Shown one piece after another: positions 8,285 to 16,624 of a DNA stretch of 20,104 nt; the stretch's first letter is position 1, and each line of letters starts with the position of its first letter. The notes beneath the pieces are model-generated. The model saw only the letters and a list, made by a program, of their open reading frames with translations. It did not search any database and was not told the DNA's origin. The stretch spans positions 1-20,104 of the forward strand of contig CAYJFP010000027.1 of assembly GCA_964369415.1 (NCBI GenBank), in the 5' to 3' direction. This stretch comes from SIG603 sp964369415. Its GTDB lineage: Bacteria > Bacillota > Clostridia > Oscillospirales > Acutalibacteraceae. A program made the position numbers and the translations under genes.

Positions 8285-9571
8285 ATGGTAAAAGCGATAG
8301 TGGGCGCCTGCTGGGGCGACGAGGGAAAAGGTAAAATAACGGACGTTCTTGCCGAAAAATCGGACATAGTCATAAGATTTCAAGGCGGTAGTAACGCAGG
8401 ACATACAATCATAAACAATTATGGAAAGTTTGCGCTTCATCAGCTTCCGTCGGGTGTTTTTCATAGCCATATGACAAGCATTATCGGCAACGGTGTTGCA
8501 CTTAGCGTTGAAAACTTTACTAAAGAAATGAAAGAGCTTGAAGAAAGAGGAGTGCCAAAGCCTAATATCCTAATTTCTGACAGATGCCAAATCGTAATGC
8601 CTTATCACAAAGAGCTTGACGGACTTGAAGAAGCTAGACTTGCCGACAAATCTTTTGGCTCGACTAAGTCCGGTATCGCACCGTTTTATTCAGACAAATT
8701 TGCAAAAATTGGTTTTCAAGTTAGCGAACTTTTTGACGATAAAGAGTGCATTATGGAAAGAATTGACCATGTTTTAGACGTTAAAAACGTGCTTTATTCG
8801 CATCTTTATAACAAAGATGTTTTAAACAGAGACGAGATTTACGACAAATTAATGGAGTATAAAGAGCAAATTGCACCTTATGTTGCGGATACTTTTGCGT
8901 TTTTATCAAAGGCGATTAAGGAAAACAAAAACATCCTTCTAGAGGGTCAACTAGGCTCACTAAAAGACCCAGACATGGGAATTTATCCAATGGTAACTTC
9001 GTCTTCAACTCTTGCGGGTTATGGATGTGTAGGCGCCGGTATTTCACCTTTTGCATATGAAGACATTATCTGCGTTGTAAAAGCATATTCTAGTGCTGTT
9101 GGCGCCGGTGAATTTGTAAGCGAAATCTTCGGCGAAGAAGCCGACGAACTCAGAAGAAGAGGCGGAGACGGCGGCGAATACGGCGCTACTACAGGAAGAC
9201 CCCGTAGAATGGGCTGGCTTGACTTAGTAGCTTCAAGATACGGCTGCCAAGTTCAAGGCGCTAACCAAGCGGCGTTTGCCGTGGTAGATGCCTTAGGCTA
9301 TCTTGACGAGATACCTGTTTGTGTCGGATACGAGCTTGACGGAAAAAGAATTGACCATTTCCCAGCGACAACTTTACTAAAAAGATGCAAGCCTATTTTA
9401 GAGGTTTTACCAGGTTGGAAATGCGACATTATGGGAATTAAGAAATATGAAGACCTACCTGAAAACTGCAAAAACTACATAGAATTTGCAGAAAAACATT
9501 TAGGAGTTCCTATTACTATGGTCTCAAATGGTCCTAAAAGAGAAGACATTATTTATAGGGCTAAAGACTAA
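8285..9571 (+). CDS. purA: Adenylosuccinate synthetase
   Basis: PurA condenses IMP with aspartate using GTP, the first committed step to AMP; its product is cleaved by PurB encoded just upstream. The 428-residue length matches the family. The N-terminal GTP loop is GACWGDEGKGK at 7-17 with catalytic Asp12, and NAGHTI at 37-42 supplies His40. TTGRPRRMGWLD near 300-311, KRIDHFPAT near 357-365 and the C-terminal SNGPKRE near 416-422 are the expected base-binding and IMP-binding elements. The usual GTQ/GNQWGDEGKGK start is replaced by GACW, suggesting the more divergent clostridial branch. The start ATG 8285 follows GGTG at 8274-8277, 7 nt away, with AAGG just before. It probably shares a transcript with purB. 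Confidence 0.95.
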   Translation: MVKAIVGACWGDEGKGKITDVLAEKSDIVIRFQGGSNAGHTIINNYGKFALHQLPSGVFHSHMTSIIGNGVALSVENFTKEMKELEERGVPKPNILISDRCQIVMPYHKELDGLEEARLADKSFGSTKSGIAPFYSDKFAKIGFQVSELFDDKECIMERIDHVLDVKNVLYSHLYNKDVLNRDEIYDKLMEYKEQIAPYVADTFAFLSKAIKENKNILLEGQLGSLKDPDMGIYPMVTSSSTLAGYGCVGAGISPFAYEDIICVVKAYSSAVGAGEFVSEIFGEEADELRRRGGDGGEYGATTGRPRRMGWLDLVASRYGCQVQGANQAAFAVVDALGYLDEIPVCVGYELDGKRIDHFPATTLLKRCKPILEVLPGWKCDIMGIKKYEDLPENCKNYIEFAEKHLGVPITMVSNGPKREDIIYRAKD

Positions 9572-9580
9572 AAGTGAAGA

Positions 9581-9680
9581 GTGAAGGACTGCTTTTAGGC
9601 TAAAGGCTAAGGGTGAATGACTATTTAGTTGAATAGGTTTTTTGCTATTAGCTTTTAGGCACAAGTGTGTTTTTCACTTG
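9581..9680. repeat. Long imperfect palindrome, copy 2 of the dispersed intergenic repeat
   Basis: The purA-glmS gap (9572-9709) holds nested dyads. GGCTAAAGGCTAA at 9598-9610 faces TTAGCTTTTAGGC at 9648-9660 with one mismatch and one G-U pair. Inside it, CTATT 9621-9625 pairs with AATAG 9632-9636. GCTTTTAGGC is also directly repeated at 9591-9600 and 9651-9660. The words GTGAAGGACT (9581-9590) and GTGAATGACTA (9613-9623) are shared with the repeat at 1073-1165, as is an ACAAGTG/CACTTG hairpin (9661-9667 with 9675-9680). That hairpin is now on the right side, suggesting opposite orientation. The glmS ribosome binding site AAGGAG lies just downstream. Confidence 0.65.
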
Positions 9681-9709
9681 CTTAAATTAAATTATTAAGG
9701 AGAAAACAT

Positions 9710-11536
9710 ATGTGCGGAATAGTCGGTTACATCGGTTCAAAGGAATCGGCACCATTTTTGATTGATGGACTTGAAAAACTTGAATACAGGGGCTATGACT
9801 CTACGGGTGTAGCTGTGTATAAAGACGGTGAAATTGAAATAGTTAAGTCTAAGGGCAGACTTAACGTTTTAAGAGAGATAACAGATAATGGAAACACTGT
9901 AAAAGGTACTATGGGAATTGGTCACACAAGATGGGCGACACACGGTGCACCGTCGGATGTAAACTCTCATCCGCAATCAAGCCATAGCAAGCAGTTTGCG
10001 GTAGTTCATAATGGAATAATCGAAAATTATTTAAGCATAAAAAATTATCTTCAAAAAAAAGGTGTAGAGTTCATATCTGAAACCGACACCGAGGTTATCG
10101 CCCAACTTTTAGAGTACAATTACAAGGGTGACATCATGGAGGCGATTTACAAGACGCTTGACAGATTAGAGGGAAGCTATGCACTTGGAATAATCTGCTG
10201 CGATAAGCCAGATAGGTTTTTTGCCGCTAGAAAAGACAGTCCGCTTATAGTAGGGATTGGAAAGGGCGAGAATTATATCGCCTCAGACATTACTGCAATT
10301 TTATCTAGCACAAGGGATATTTATAGGCTAAACGATGAAGAAGTGGCGGTTATCACTAAGAGCAATATCGGCGTTTTTTCTAAAGATGGCGAGTTCGTTG
10401 AGAAAACACCAGAGCATATTGACTGGGACGTAAGTTCTGCTGAAAAAGGCGGCTTTGAGCATTTCATGATGAAAGAAATAATGGAACAGCCAGACGCTGT
10501 GAGAAATACAATTTCTCCAAGGCTTAAAGATGGTAAAATCGTGCTTGACGACATTGTTCTTACAAAAAAAGACATAGAAAACATTAATAAAATATTTATC
10601 ATAGGCTGTGGTACGGCTTATCATGTTGGAGTTGCGGCGAAATACACCTTTGAAAAACTGCTTAGAATTCCTACTGAAATAGATGTTGCTTCTGAATTTA
10701 GATATAGAGAGCCAGTGGTAAATGAAAAAACCTTGGTAATAATCATAAGCCAGTCGGGCGAAACCGCCGATACACTTGCCGCCTTAAGAGAAGCGAAAAG
10801 ACAGGGCGCTAGGGTTATTTCAGTGGTGAATGTTGTAGGCTCTACTATTGCCAATGAGTCGGATAATGTACTTTATACATGGGCAGGACCTGAGATTTCT
10901 GTGGCATCGACCAAAGCGTACAGCACTCAGCTTGCAGTGATGTATCTAGTCTCAATTTACATGGCAAGTGTAGCAGGGACTATTTCAAAAGAAGAAGAAG
11001 ATGAATATATAGGCGAGCTAATGTGTATACCAGACAAGATTCAAACAATTTTAAAAGACACGACGAAAATACAGTACTTTGCATCGCTTCACTTTAATGC
11101 AAATGACATGTATTTCATTGGAAGAAACGTGGACTACGCCGTTTCGCTTGAAGCATGCCTAAAGCTTAAAGAAATCAGCTACATCCATTCAGAGGCATAC
11201 ACCGGCGGAGAGTTAAAGCACGGCCCGATTTCTCTAATGGAAGAAGGCACTTTGGTAATAGCTTTTGCGACATATAAAAGGCTGTTTGACAAGATGATGT
11301 CTAACATCAAAGAGGTAAAGGCAAGGGGTGCAGTGGTTTTAGCGGTTGCAACAGAAGATAAAAAATGCATTGAGGATGAAACGGATTTTAGCTTTTACAT
11401 TCCTGATACAATAGACTTTATGCTTCCGTGTTTGTCGGTAGTTCCGTTCCAGCTTTTCTCATACTATGTCGCTTCCATGAGAGGTTGTGACATAGATAAG
11501 CCAAGAAACCTTGCAAAATCCGTGACGGTTGAATAA
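9710..11536 (+). CDS. glmS: Glutamine-fructose-6-phosphate aminotransferase (isomerising)
   Basis: GlmS makes glucosamine-6-phosphate from fructose-6-phosphate and glutamine, the entry to peptidoglycan precursor synthesis. The 608 residues match the family. Cys2 of MCGIVGYIG is the N-terminal nucleophile of the class II glutaminase domain (about 2-220), with LEYRGYDSTGV and HTRWATHG in place. The first SIS domain (about 290-425) has IIGCGTAYH near 295, SQSGETADT near 347 and STKAYS near 400. The second (about 460-600) has LEACLKLKEI and His504 in LKHGPIS. The C-terminal tail KPRNLAKSVTVE carries the active-site lysine. AAGGAG precedes ATG 9710. The leader has none of the glmS ribozyme core, so the glucosamine-6-phosphate self-cleaving control known in many Gram-positives is not seen here. 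The nitroreductase gene follows by 12 bp. Confidence 0.97.
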   Translation: MCGIVGYIGSKESAPFLIDGLEKLEYRGYDSTGVAVYKDGEIEIVKSKGRLNVLREITDNGNTVKGTMGIGHTRWATHGAPSDVNSHPQSSHSKQFAVVHNGIIENYLSIKNYLQKKGVEFISETDTEVIAQLLEYNYKGDIMEAIYKTLDRLEGSYALGIICCDKPDRFFAARKDSPLIVGIGKGENYIASDITAILSSTRDIYRLNDEEVAVITKSNIGVFSKDGEFVEKTPEHIDWDVSSAEKGGFEHFMMKEIMEQPDAVRNTISPRLKDGKIVLDDIVLTKKDIENINKIFIIGCGTAYHVGVAAKYTFEKLLRIPTEIDVASEFRYREPVVNEKTLVIIISQSGETADTLAALREAKRQGARVISVVNVVGSTIANESDNVLYTWAGPEISVASTKAYSTQLAVMYLVSIYMASVAGTISKEEEDEYIGELMCIPDKIQTILKDTTKIQYFASLHFNANDMYFIGRNVDYAVSLEACLKLKEISYIHSEAYTGGELKHGPISLMEEGTLVIAFATYKRLFDKMMSNIKEVKARGAVVLAVATEDKKCIEDETDFSFYIPDTIDFMLPCLSVVPFQLFSYYVASMRGCDIDKPRNLAKSVTVE

Positions 11537-11548
11537 AAGGAGTTAAAA

Positions 11549-12088
11549 ATGAATTTTACAGAACTAGCAGAAAAAAGAGTCAGCTGTCGTGCCTATGACA
11601 GCGAAAAAGAAGTATCAAGAGAAGATGTAAAAGAGATTTTAAGAGCTGCTACATTTGCCCCGTCGGCGTGTAATTCTCAGCCGTGGAAGCTCATCGCATG
11701 CGACAAGGACTATGCAAAAAAGGTGTCCTCTTTTATCATTAGGGATGACTTGAAAATAAATCACTGGACGGTGGATGTGCCGGTTTTTGTGGTGGTTTGC
11801 GAAGAAAAAGTCACCTTGATGAAAAGCCTTAACGAGGAAAATCAGCAAAAATATGCACAAATGGACATCGGCTCAGCCATGACAAGTATCTGCCTAGCGG
11901 CGACGGATAAGGGCATAGGAAGCTGTATTATAGGAGTTTTTGATGAGGATAAACTAAGAGAACTCTTAAATATTCCGAGTGATGCGGTGGTAAGAGCGAT
12001 TGTAGCTTTGGGATATCCAAAAAGCGAGAATATACCGAATAAAGTTAGAAAAAACGAGGATGAAAAAGTCAGTTTTAACTGTTGGTAA
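11549..12088 (+). CDS. Small nitroreductase-family flavoprotein
   Basis: This 179-residue protein of the nitroreductase fold should be an FMN-dependent NAD(P)H oxidoreductase acting as a homodimer. The N-terminal KRVSCRAYD at 9-17 corresponds to the FMN phosphate-binding RxSxR motif. APSACNSQPWKL at 37-48 is the conserved FMN loop, and DIGSAMTSICLAATDKGIGSC near 105-125 is the central helix and flavin-contacting turn. VALGYPKS near 152-159 is the usual C-terminal strand. It is short for the family but not truncated. AAAGGAG precedes ATG 11549, and it sits 12 bp after glmS and 32 bp before guaA, so all three probably share a message. The substrate cannot be inferred. Confidence 0.88.
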   Translation: MNFTELAEKRVSCRAYDSEKEVSREDVKEILRAATFAPSACNSQPWKLIACDKDYAKKVSSFIIRDDLKINHWTVDVPVFVVVCEEKVTLMKSLNEENQQKYAQMDIGSAMTSICLAATDKGIGSCIIGVFDEDKLRELLNIPSDAVVRAIVALGYPKSENIPNKVRKNEDEKVSFNCW

Positions 12089-12120
12089 TATTCTTTTTTC
12101 TAGAAAGGAAGTTTAACGTA

Positions 12121-13659
12121 ATGAGCAATAAATCATATTCAGAGTCTATCGTGGTGCTCGACTTTGGGGGGCAGTACGCCCAGCTTATCGCAAGAAGAGT
12201 CAGAGATTTAAACGTATACTGCGAAATTAAATCCTACAAAACCGACCCTGAAATTTTAAAACAATATAAAGGAATTATCTTTACAGGTGGGCCAAACTCG
12301 GTTTATCTTGATAATTCGCCTAAGTGCAGTGAAGACGTGTTTAATCTAGGAATTCCAGTTTTAGGCATTTGCTACGGCGCACAGTTAATGGCGCATATGC
12401 TAGGAGGAGAAGTAAAACCAGCTGATGTTAGAGAGTACGGAAACTGTGAGATAGACTTTGTTAAAGAGTCAAAAATGGTAGCTGGAATAGATAAAAGTAT
12501 AGTGTGGATGAGCCACACCGACTATATAGCAAAGCTTCCAGAGGGCTTTAAGGTTTCGGGAACTACCGAGGCTTGTCCGTGTGCGTCTATGGAAAACGAA
12601 GGCAAAAAGCTCTATGCTGTACAGTTTCACCCTGAGGTGGAGCACTCAAAATGCGGTAACGAGATTCTTAAAAACTTTATCTACAACGTTTGTGAGTGTA
12701 TCGGCGACTGGAAAATGAGCTCTTTTGCAAAGACTACCATTCAAAATATCAAGGAAAGCGTTGGCGATAAAAAGGTACTTTGCGGTCTTTCGGGCGGTGT
12801 TGATTCCTCCGTTGCGGCGCTTCTTGTCCACAATGCGATAGGAAAAAATCTTACCTGTATTTTTGTCGACCACGGAATGCTTAGAAAAAACGAGGGCGAC
12901 ATAGTCGAAAACGTCTTTAAAAAAGAGTTTGAGATGAACATAATCAGAGTCAACGCAAAAGATAGATTTTTAAGTAGACTTAAAGGTGTTACCGACCCTG
13001 AAACTAAGAGAAAAATTATCGGTGAAGAGTTTATAAGAGTCTTTGAAGAAGAAGCGAAAAAACTTGGCGAAATGAACTTTCTATGCCAAGGAACGATTTA
13101 TCCCGACGTGGTAGAAAGCGGTACGGGCGAAGCTGCCGTGATAAAAAGTCACCACAATGTTGGCGGACTTCCTGACGATATCGGCTTTGAAGGGCTTGTA
13201 GAGCCACTTCGTGACTTGTTTAAAGACGAGGTTAGAAGAGTCGGACTCGAGCTTGATATTCCAGAAGATTTAGTATGGCGTCAGCCGTTCCCAGGCCCTG
13301 GCCTTGCCGTTAGAATTATGGGTGAGATTACCGAGGAGAGACTGGATATACTTAAAGAAGCAGATGCGATTTTTAGAGAAGAAGTCAAAAACTTCGGCAT
13401 GGAAAGAGACGTTAACCAGTATTTTGCGGTGCTTACAGGCATGAGAACTGTCGGAGTCATGGGCGACTTTAGAACTTACGGCGAGGCGATAGCACTTAGA
13501 GCCGTGACCACCACCGACTTTATGACGGCCGACTGGGTTAAATTCCCATACGAGCTGCTAGGAAAAGTTTCGAACAGAATAGTAAATGAAGTTCAAAACA
13601 TAAACAAAGTCCTCTACGACATAACCTCAAAGCCACCTAGCACAATAGAATTCGAGTAG
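12121..13659 (+). CDS. guaA: GMP synthase (glutamine-hydrolysing)
   Basis: GuaA aminates XMP to GMP using glutamine and ATP. The 512-residue two-domain form is intact. The class I glutaminase domain (about 8-195) has Cys84 in GICYGAQ and the His170/Glu172 pair in FHPEVEH. The ATP pyrophosphatase domain has its P-loop LSGGVDSS at 223-230. RQPFPGPGLAVRIMGE and the C-terminal KPPSTIEFE form the XMP-binding and dimerisation part. I chose ATG 12121 over the upstream in-frame 12082, because AAAGGAAG at 12104-12111 is well spaced and the extra residues are not family-like and overlap the nitroreductase gene. The 3' end of guaA is a recurrent target of integrating elements, and here the base composition drops right after the terminator that follows. 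Confidence 0.97.
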   Translation: MSNKSYSESIVVLDFGGQYAQLIARRVRDLNVYCEIKSYKTDPEILKQYKGIIFTGGPNSVYLDNSPKCSEDVFNLGIPVLGICYGAQLMAHMLGGEVKPADVREYGNCEIDFVKESKMVAGIDKSIVWMSHTDYIAKLPEGFKVSGTTEACPCASMENEGKKLYAVQFHPEVEHSKCGNEILKNFIYNVCECIGDWKMSSFAKTTIQNIKESVGDKKVLCGLSGGVDSSVAALLVHNAIGKNLTCIFVDHGMLRKNEGDIVENVFKKEFEMNIIRVNAKDRFLSRLKGVTDPETKRKIIGEEFIRVFEEEAKKLGEMNFLCQGTIYPDVVESGTGEAAVIKSHHNVGGLPDDIGFEGLVEPLRDLFKDEVRRVGLELDIPEDLVWRQPFPGPGLAVRIMGEITEERLDILKEADAIFREEVKNFGMERDVNQYFAVLTGMRTVGVMGDFRTYGEAIALRAVTTTDFMTADWVKFPYELLGKVSNRIVNEVQNINKVLYDITSKPPSTIEFE

Positions 13660-13692
13660 TACTCTGTGGTTGTTATATGCAGAAAATATACA

Positions 13693-13729
13693 GAAAACAC
13701 CCTGTTTTTAGGGTGTTTTCTTACTTTTT
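13693..13729 (+). terminator. Strong intrinsic terminator after guaA
   Basis: A perfect 11-bp stem (GAAAACACCCT at 13693-13703, AGGGTGTTTTC at 13710-13720) with a 6-nt loop is followed by TTACTTTTT. It ends the glmS-nitroreductase-guaA transcript. Confidence 0.93.
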
Positions 13730-13750
13730 ATGAGATATTATGCTAAAAAA

Positions 13751-13835
13751 TGATAAATTATGCAGTGGTATGGTGCCACTGATAACAAAATGATAACATA
13801 ATTTTTGTTGACAGAGTATTTTTGAAATCAAAATA
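13751..13835. other. Palindromes and TGATAA repeats at the junction with AT-rich DNA
   Basis: The 250-bp gap between guaA and the next gene holds more than its terminator. There is a perfect 6-bp dyad CAGTGG 13763-13768 / CCACTG 13776-13781. Three TGATAA words sit at 13751-13756, 13780-13785 and 13791-13796. A dyad TATTTTTGA 13817-13825 / TCAAAATA 13828-13835 lies inside the promoter region of the next gene. Clustered direct and inverted repeats at a compositional boundary are what an attachment or recombinase arm site would look like, but no integrase gene or duplicated guaA end is visible in the window. An operator for the next gene is the simpler alternative. Confidence 0.35.
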
Positions 13836-13871
13836 TTGTTTTTACAGTTTATATTGTGCTATTATTATAGT
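13808..13871 (+). promoter_or_regulatory. Probable promoter region of the DUF262-DUF1524 gene
   Basis: There are two overlapping candidates. TTTACA at 13841-13846 lies 16 bp before TATTAT at 13863-13868 (or 19 bp before TATAGT at 13866-13871). TTGACA at 13808-13813 is a perfect -35 but has only AAATAT at the correct 17-bp distance. The first is nearer the start codon at 13910 and more likely. Confidence 0.45.
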
Positions 13872-13909
13872 ATCAATTATTTATAACATAATAAAAAGGA
13901 GTGTTAAGA

Positions 13910-16285
13910 ATGAGACCTAATAGAGTATGGGTGTTTTCTGATTTAATAGAGAAAAATAAGCGACAATTCAAAATACCAGTTTATCAACGAAATTATGACT
14001 GGTCAAACATTGAATGTGAAAAATTATATGAAGATATTATAAAAGCCAATGAACGTGATCACAAACATTTTACAGGAACTATTGTATATATAGCGGATAG
14101 TTATAATAGTTCTTTAGATGAGGCATTAATAATTGATGGACAACAACGATTTACAACAATGTATATTCTTCTTAAAGCTATGTATGATATAGCAAAAATG
14201 AAACAATCTGTGCGTATTGAGGAAGAAATAAAAGATGTCATGTTTAATCGCAACTGTGATGAAAAATATAAAATCAAGCTAAAACCAATTAAATCAGATG
14301 ATGAGCAACTTACACTACTTATTAAAGATAAGTTCGATGATATGGATCGTAACTCTAACATATTCAAAAATTATATAACATTTAAAAATAGAATAGAGGA
14401 CACACTTCAAAATAATTTAGAGTTAGCAGATATCTTAAATGGAATAAAAAAATTGGAAATGGTAGAGATAGTTTTAGATAAAAATGAGGGTGATGAACCA
14501 CAAAAAATTTTTGAATCAATCAATTCAACTGGATTAGAATTAAGCCTTGCTGATTTAATAAGAAATTATTTATTAATGGATGATGATAACCAAGATGAGT
14601 TGTATGAAGATTATTGGTTAGAGATTGAAAAGAATGTTGGATACCGCAATCTTGGTGATTATGTAATTAATTATTTAACATCTAAGATAAGTAAAAGTGT
14701 GAATAGCAAAAACGCATATCGATTATTCAAGGAACATTGCGATGAGAAAAATCTTAGCCATGAAGATGTATTAAAAGATTTAAGAAAAACATCTAAATAC
14801 TACGGAGCTTTTATTGGTGTGAACAGCTACTATAGTAGTGAGATAACATCATATTTAAACGCATTCTATACAATTAAACAAACTACAATCCTTCCTCTTA
14901 TATTTAAATTATTTAATGATTATGAAAATGAAAACATAGATGAAAGTACGCTCTGTAAAGTTTTAGATTATTGGTTAACTTACCTTGTTAGGATAACTGC
15001 TTGTGAAATAAATAAAAACTTGTCTAAATTTCTTAAATCAGTGTATGATAGAGTAATAAGTAATTCATATGAAAATTATTATGAGAAATTTGTTGTGTTT
15101 CTTAACGGATTAAGAGCTAATGATAGGATGCCAACAGATGAAGAATTTAAAGATGCACTTATGTATAAACCACTCTATAAGAAACCTATTTGCAAATATG
15201 TTCTATCAGTAATAGAAAACTCTACAAAAGAGCATATTGATATCTCTACATTGACCATAGAACACATTTTGCCACAAAAAGAAAATGCAGCAGTATGGCG
15301 AAGTGAAATAGGAGATGACTATAAGCGTGTATATGAAATATATTTACATACATTAGGAAATTTAACTTTTACAGGTAACAATAGTGAATTAGGAACAAAA
15401 CCATTTAATGAGAAAAAGAAAATTATTGAAGAAAATTCTAAAGCAAATATTTTGAATTGTAAAGTTTTATCGTGTGATAGATGGAATGAGGATACAATTG
15501 TAGATAGAGCTAAAGCATTGTCTAATATATTAGTAAAATCTTTTCCTTATAATGATTTACAATCAAGCATTATTAAAAATGATAAAAAAGCCTTTAAAGT
15601 TGATGCAAGCATAGACTTCTCAAATAGCAAACCAGATGGATTTACCTTTATAGGAGAGTATTCTAAAGTAACCAGTTGGGTAGATATGCTTTCAAAATTC
15701 CTGCATTTGGCTTATGATTTAGATAGTATTTCCATAACTGAGCTTGCTAATAATAATTACAGCATTCCAAGTGCAAGCAATGTATACATTAGCAATGATT
15801 CACGTAAACTTCGTAAATCAAAGCAGATTAATAATACTGGCATACATTATGAGACTAACCTATCTTCAAATAACATAATTTCATTTATTAAAAATCTTAT
15901 TATAGAAATGAAATTAGATTTAGATGACTTTGATTTTTTCCTTTCAGAAATCCCATTTAGTTTAACAAATGAAGAAACATGGGAAGAAGGATTAATTCCA
16001 GTTGCACAATTATTTTATAATTTTGTAGAACATTTAATTGATGTTGGTAAGTTGCAAAGAGATGAAATTAAATTATTGAAAGATAAAGATTATACCAAAT
16101 CACATTTCTCTAATACTGATTACCCTGCTTTCGCAGATAACAGAAAAGATAATATGGGTAAATCAACTAATATACGATATAGAAAAAAACCATTAGTTTT
16201 TGATGATAATAACCTGTTTGTTTCAACTCAATTTTTTGATTCTGATAGAGATAAAGTTATAGAGTGGTATAAAAAACATTTATAA
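13910..16285 (+). CDS. Single-chain DUF262-DUF1524 (GmrSD/BrxU/SspE-like) nuclease with extra C-terminal domain
   Basis: This is a 791-residue probable anti-phage or restriction protein. The N-terminal DUF262 domain (about 5-225) has the IPVYQRNYDW entry motif at 22-31, the nucleotide-binding IDGQQRFTT at 75-83 and FESINSTGLELSLADLIRNY at 201-220. A helical middle (about 240-430) leads to a DUF1524 HNH-type nuclease with LTIEHILPQ at 448-456 (His452) and LGNLTFTGNN at 482-491. DUF262 proteins couple NTP binding to nicking of modified DNA. The last 240 residues form a further domain with GFTFIGEYSKVTSWVDML at 577-594 and TGIHYETNLSSNNI at 643-656. I recall similar sequence at the ends of other restriction-type proteins. 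ATG 13910 is set by AAAAGGAG 13894-13901; GTG 13901 is too close to it. No modification genes are adjacent, so a type IV or other stand-alone mode is likely. The gene is markedly AT-rich. Confidence 0.85.
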   Translation: MRPNRVWVFSDLIEKNKRQFKIPVYQRNYDWSNIECEKLYEDIIKANERDHKHFTGTIVYIADSYNSSLDEALIIDGQQRFTTMYILLKAMYDIAKMKQSVRIEEEIKDVMFNRNCDEKYKIKLKPIKSDDEQLTLLIKDKFDDMDRNSNIFKNYITFKNRIEDTLQNNLELADILNGIKKLEMVEIVLDKNEGDEPQKIFESINSTGLELSLADLIRNYLLMDDDNQDELYEDYWLEIEKNVGYRNLGDYVINYLTSKISKSVNSKNAYRLFKEHCDEKNLSHEDVLKDLRKTSKYYGAFIGVNSYYSSEITSYLNAFYTIKQTTILPLIFKLFNDYENENIDESTLCKVLDYWLTYLVRITACEINKNLSKFLKSVYDRVISNSYENYYEKFVVFLNGLRANDRMPTDEEFKDALMYKPLYKKPICKYVLSVIENSTKEHIDISTLTIEHILPQKENAAVWRSEIGDDYKRVYEIYLHTLGNLTFTGNNSELGTKPFNEKKKIIEENSKANILNCKVLSCDRWNEDTIVDRAKALSNILVKSFPYNDLQSSIIKNDKKAFKVDASIDFSNSKPDGFTFIGEYSKVTSWVDMLSKFLHLAYDLDSISITELANNNYSIPSASNVYISNDSRKLRKSKQINNTGIHYETNLSSNNIISFIKNLIIEMKLDLDDFDFFLSEIPFSLTNEETWEEGLIPVAQLFYNFVEHLIDVGKLQRDEIKLLKDKDYTKSHFSNTDYPAFADNRKDNMGKSTNIRYRKKPLVFDDNNLFVSTQFFDSDRDKVIEWYKKHL

Positions 16286-16363
16286 TTTTAGTTTTAAATG
16301 TTAGTAGCTATTCCCCAACTTCTGTGATATAGTGTTGCTTAACAAAAAAAGGAGGCAGGCACT

Positions 16364-16624
16364 ATGGCAAAACTAACTTTAGAAGAATTATATAACGGAG
16401 ATGAGTACAGCATTCATTCTCACAGCGTTGTAGATTACCTTAAAAACTATGGGCTGAGTGATAGCATAAACCAAGAAGATGAAACGCACATACTAATTAT
16501 GTTAACAGTAAAACATACTGTGGCAGCAACAATAAAAATGATTAAGCAAGGCGACTTTGTCGAAGATTTTGAATCTGAGATGAAGTCGCTGTTTTTATGT
16601 CCAGAGGTAGAAGAAAATGAATAA
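16364..16624 (+). CDS. Small hypothetical protein, first of an overlapping pair
   Basis: This 86-residue acidic protein is one I do not recognise. It has no membrane segment or cysteine cluster; a central hydrophobic helix (about 44-62, around ILIMLTVKHTVAATIKMI) is flanked by charged segments, suggesting a small helical soluble protein. The start is well supported by AGGAGG at 16350-16355, and an extended -10 (TGATATAGT, 16325-16333) about 30 bp before the start could give it its own promoter. Its last 8 bases overlap the start of the next gene in the arrangement ATGAATAA, so the two are translationally coupled. It follows the DUF262-DUF1524 gene by 78 bp with no terminator in between, so it may also be read from there. 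It could be an accessory or regulator of that gene or ordinary element cargo. Confidence 0.6.
   Translation: MAKLTLEELYNGDEYSIHSHSVVDYLKNYGLSDSINQEDETHILIMLTVKHTVAATIKMIKQGDFVEDFESEMKSLFLCPEVEENE

Noticed and set aside
9572..9709. glmS ribozyme upstream of glmS
   Set aside because: I looked for the conserved ribozyme core and found repeat-like palindromes instead. The 138-bp gap is also short for the ribozyme plus expression platform.
13730..13900. Remnant integrase gene next to guaA
   Set aside because: No frame in either direction shows tyrosine or serine recombinase motifs. Only short repeats and a promoter are visible.
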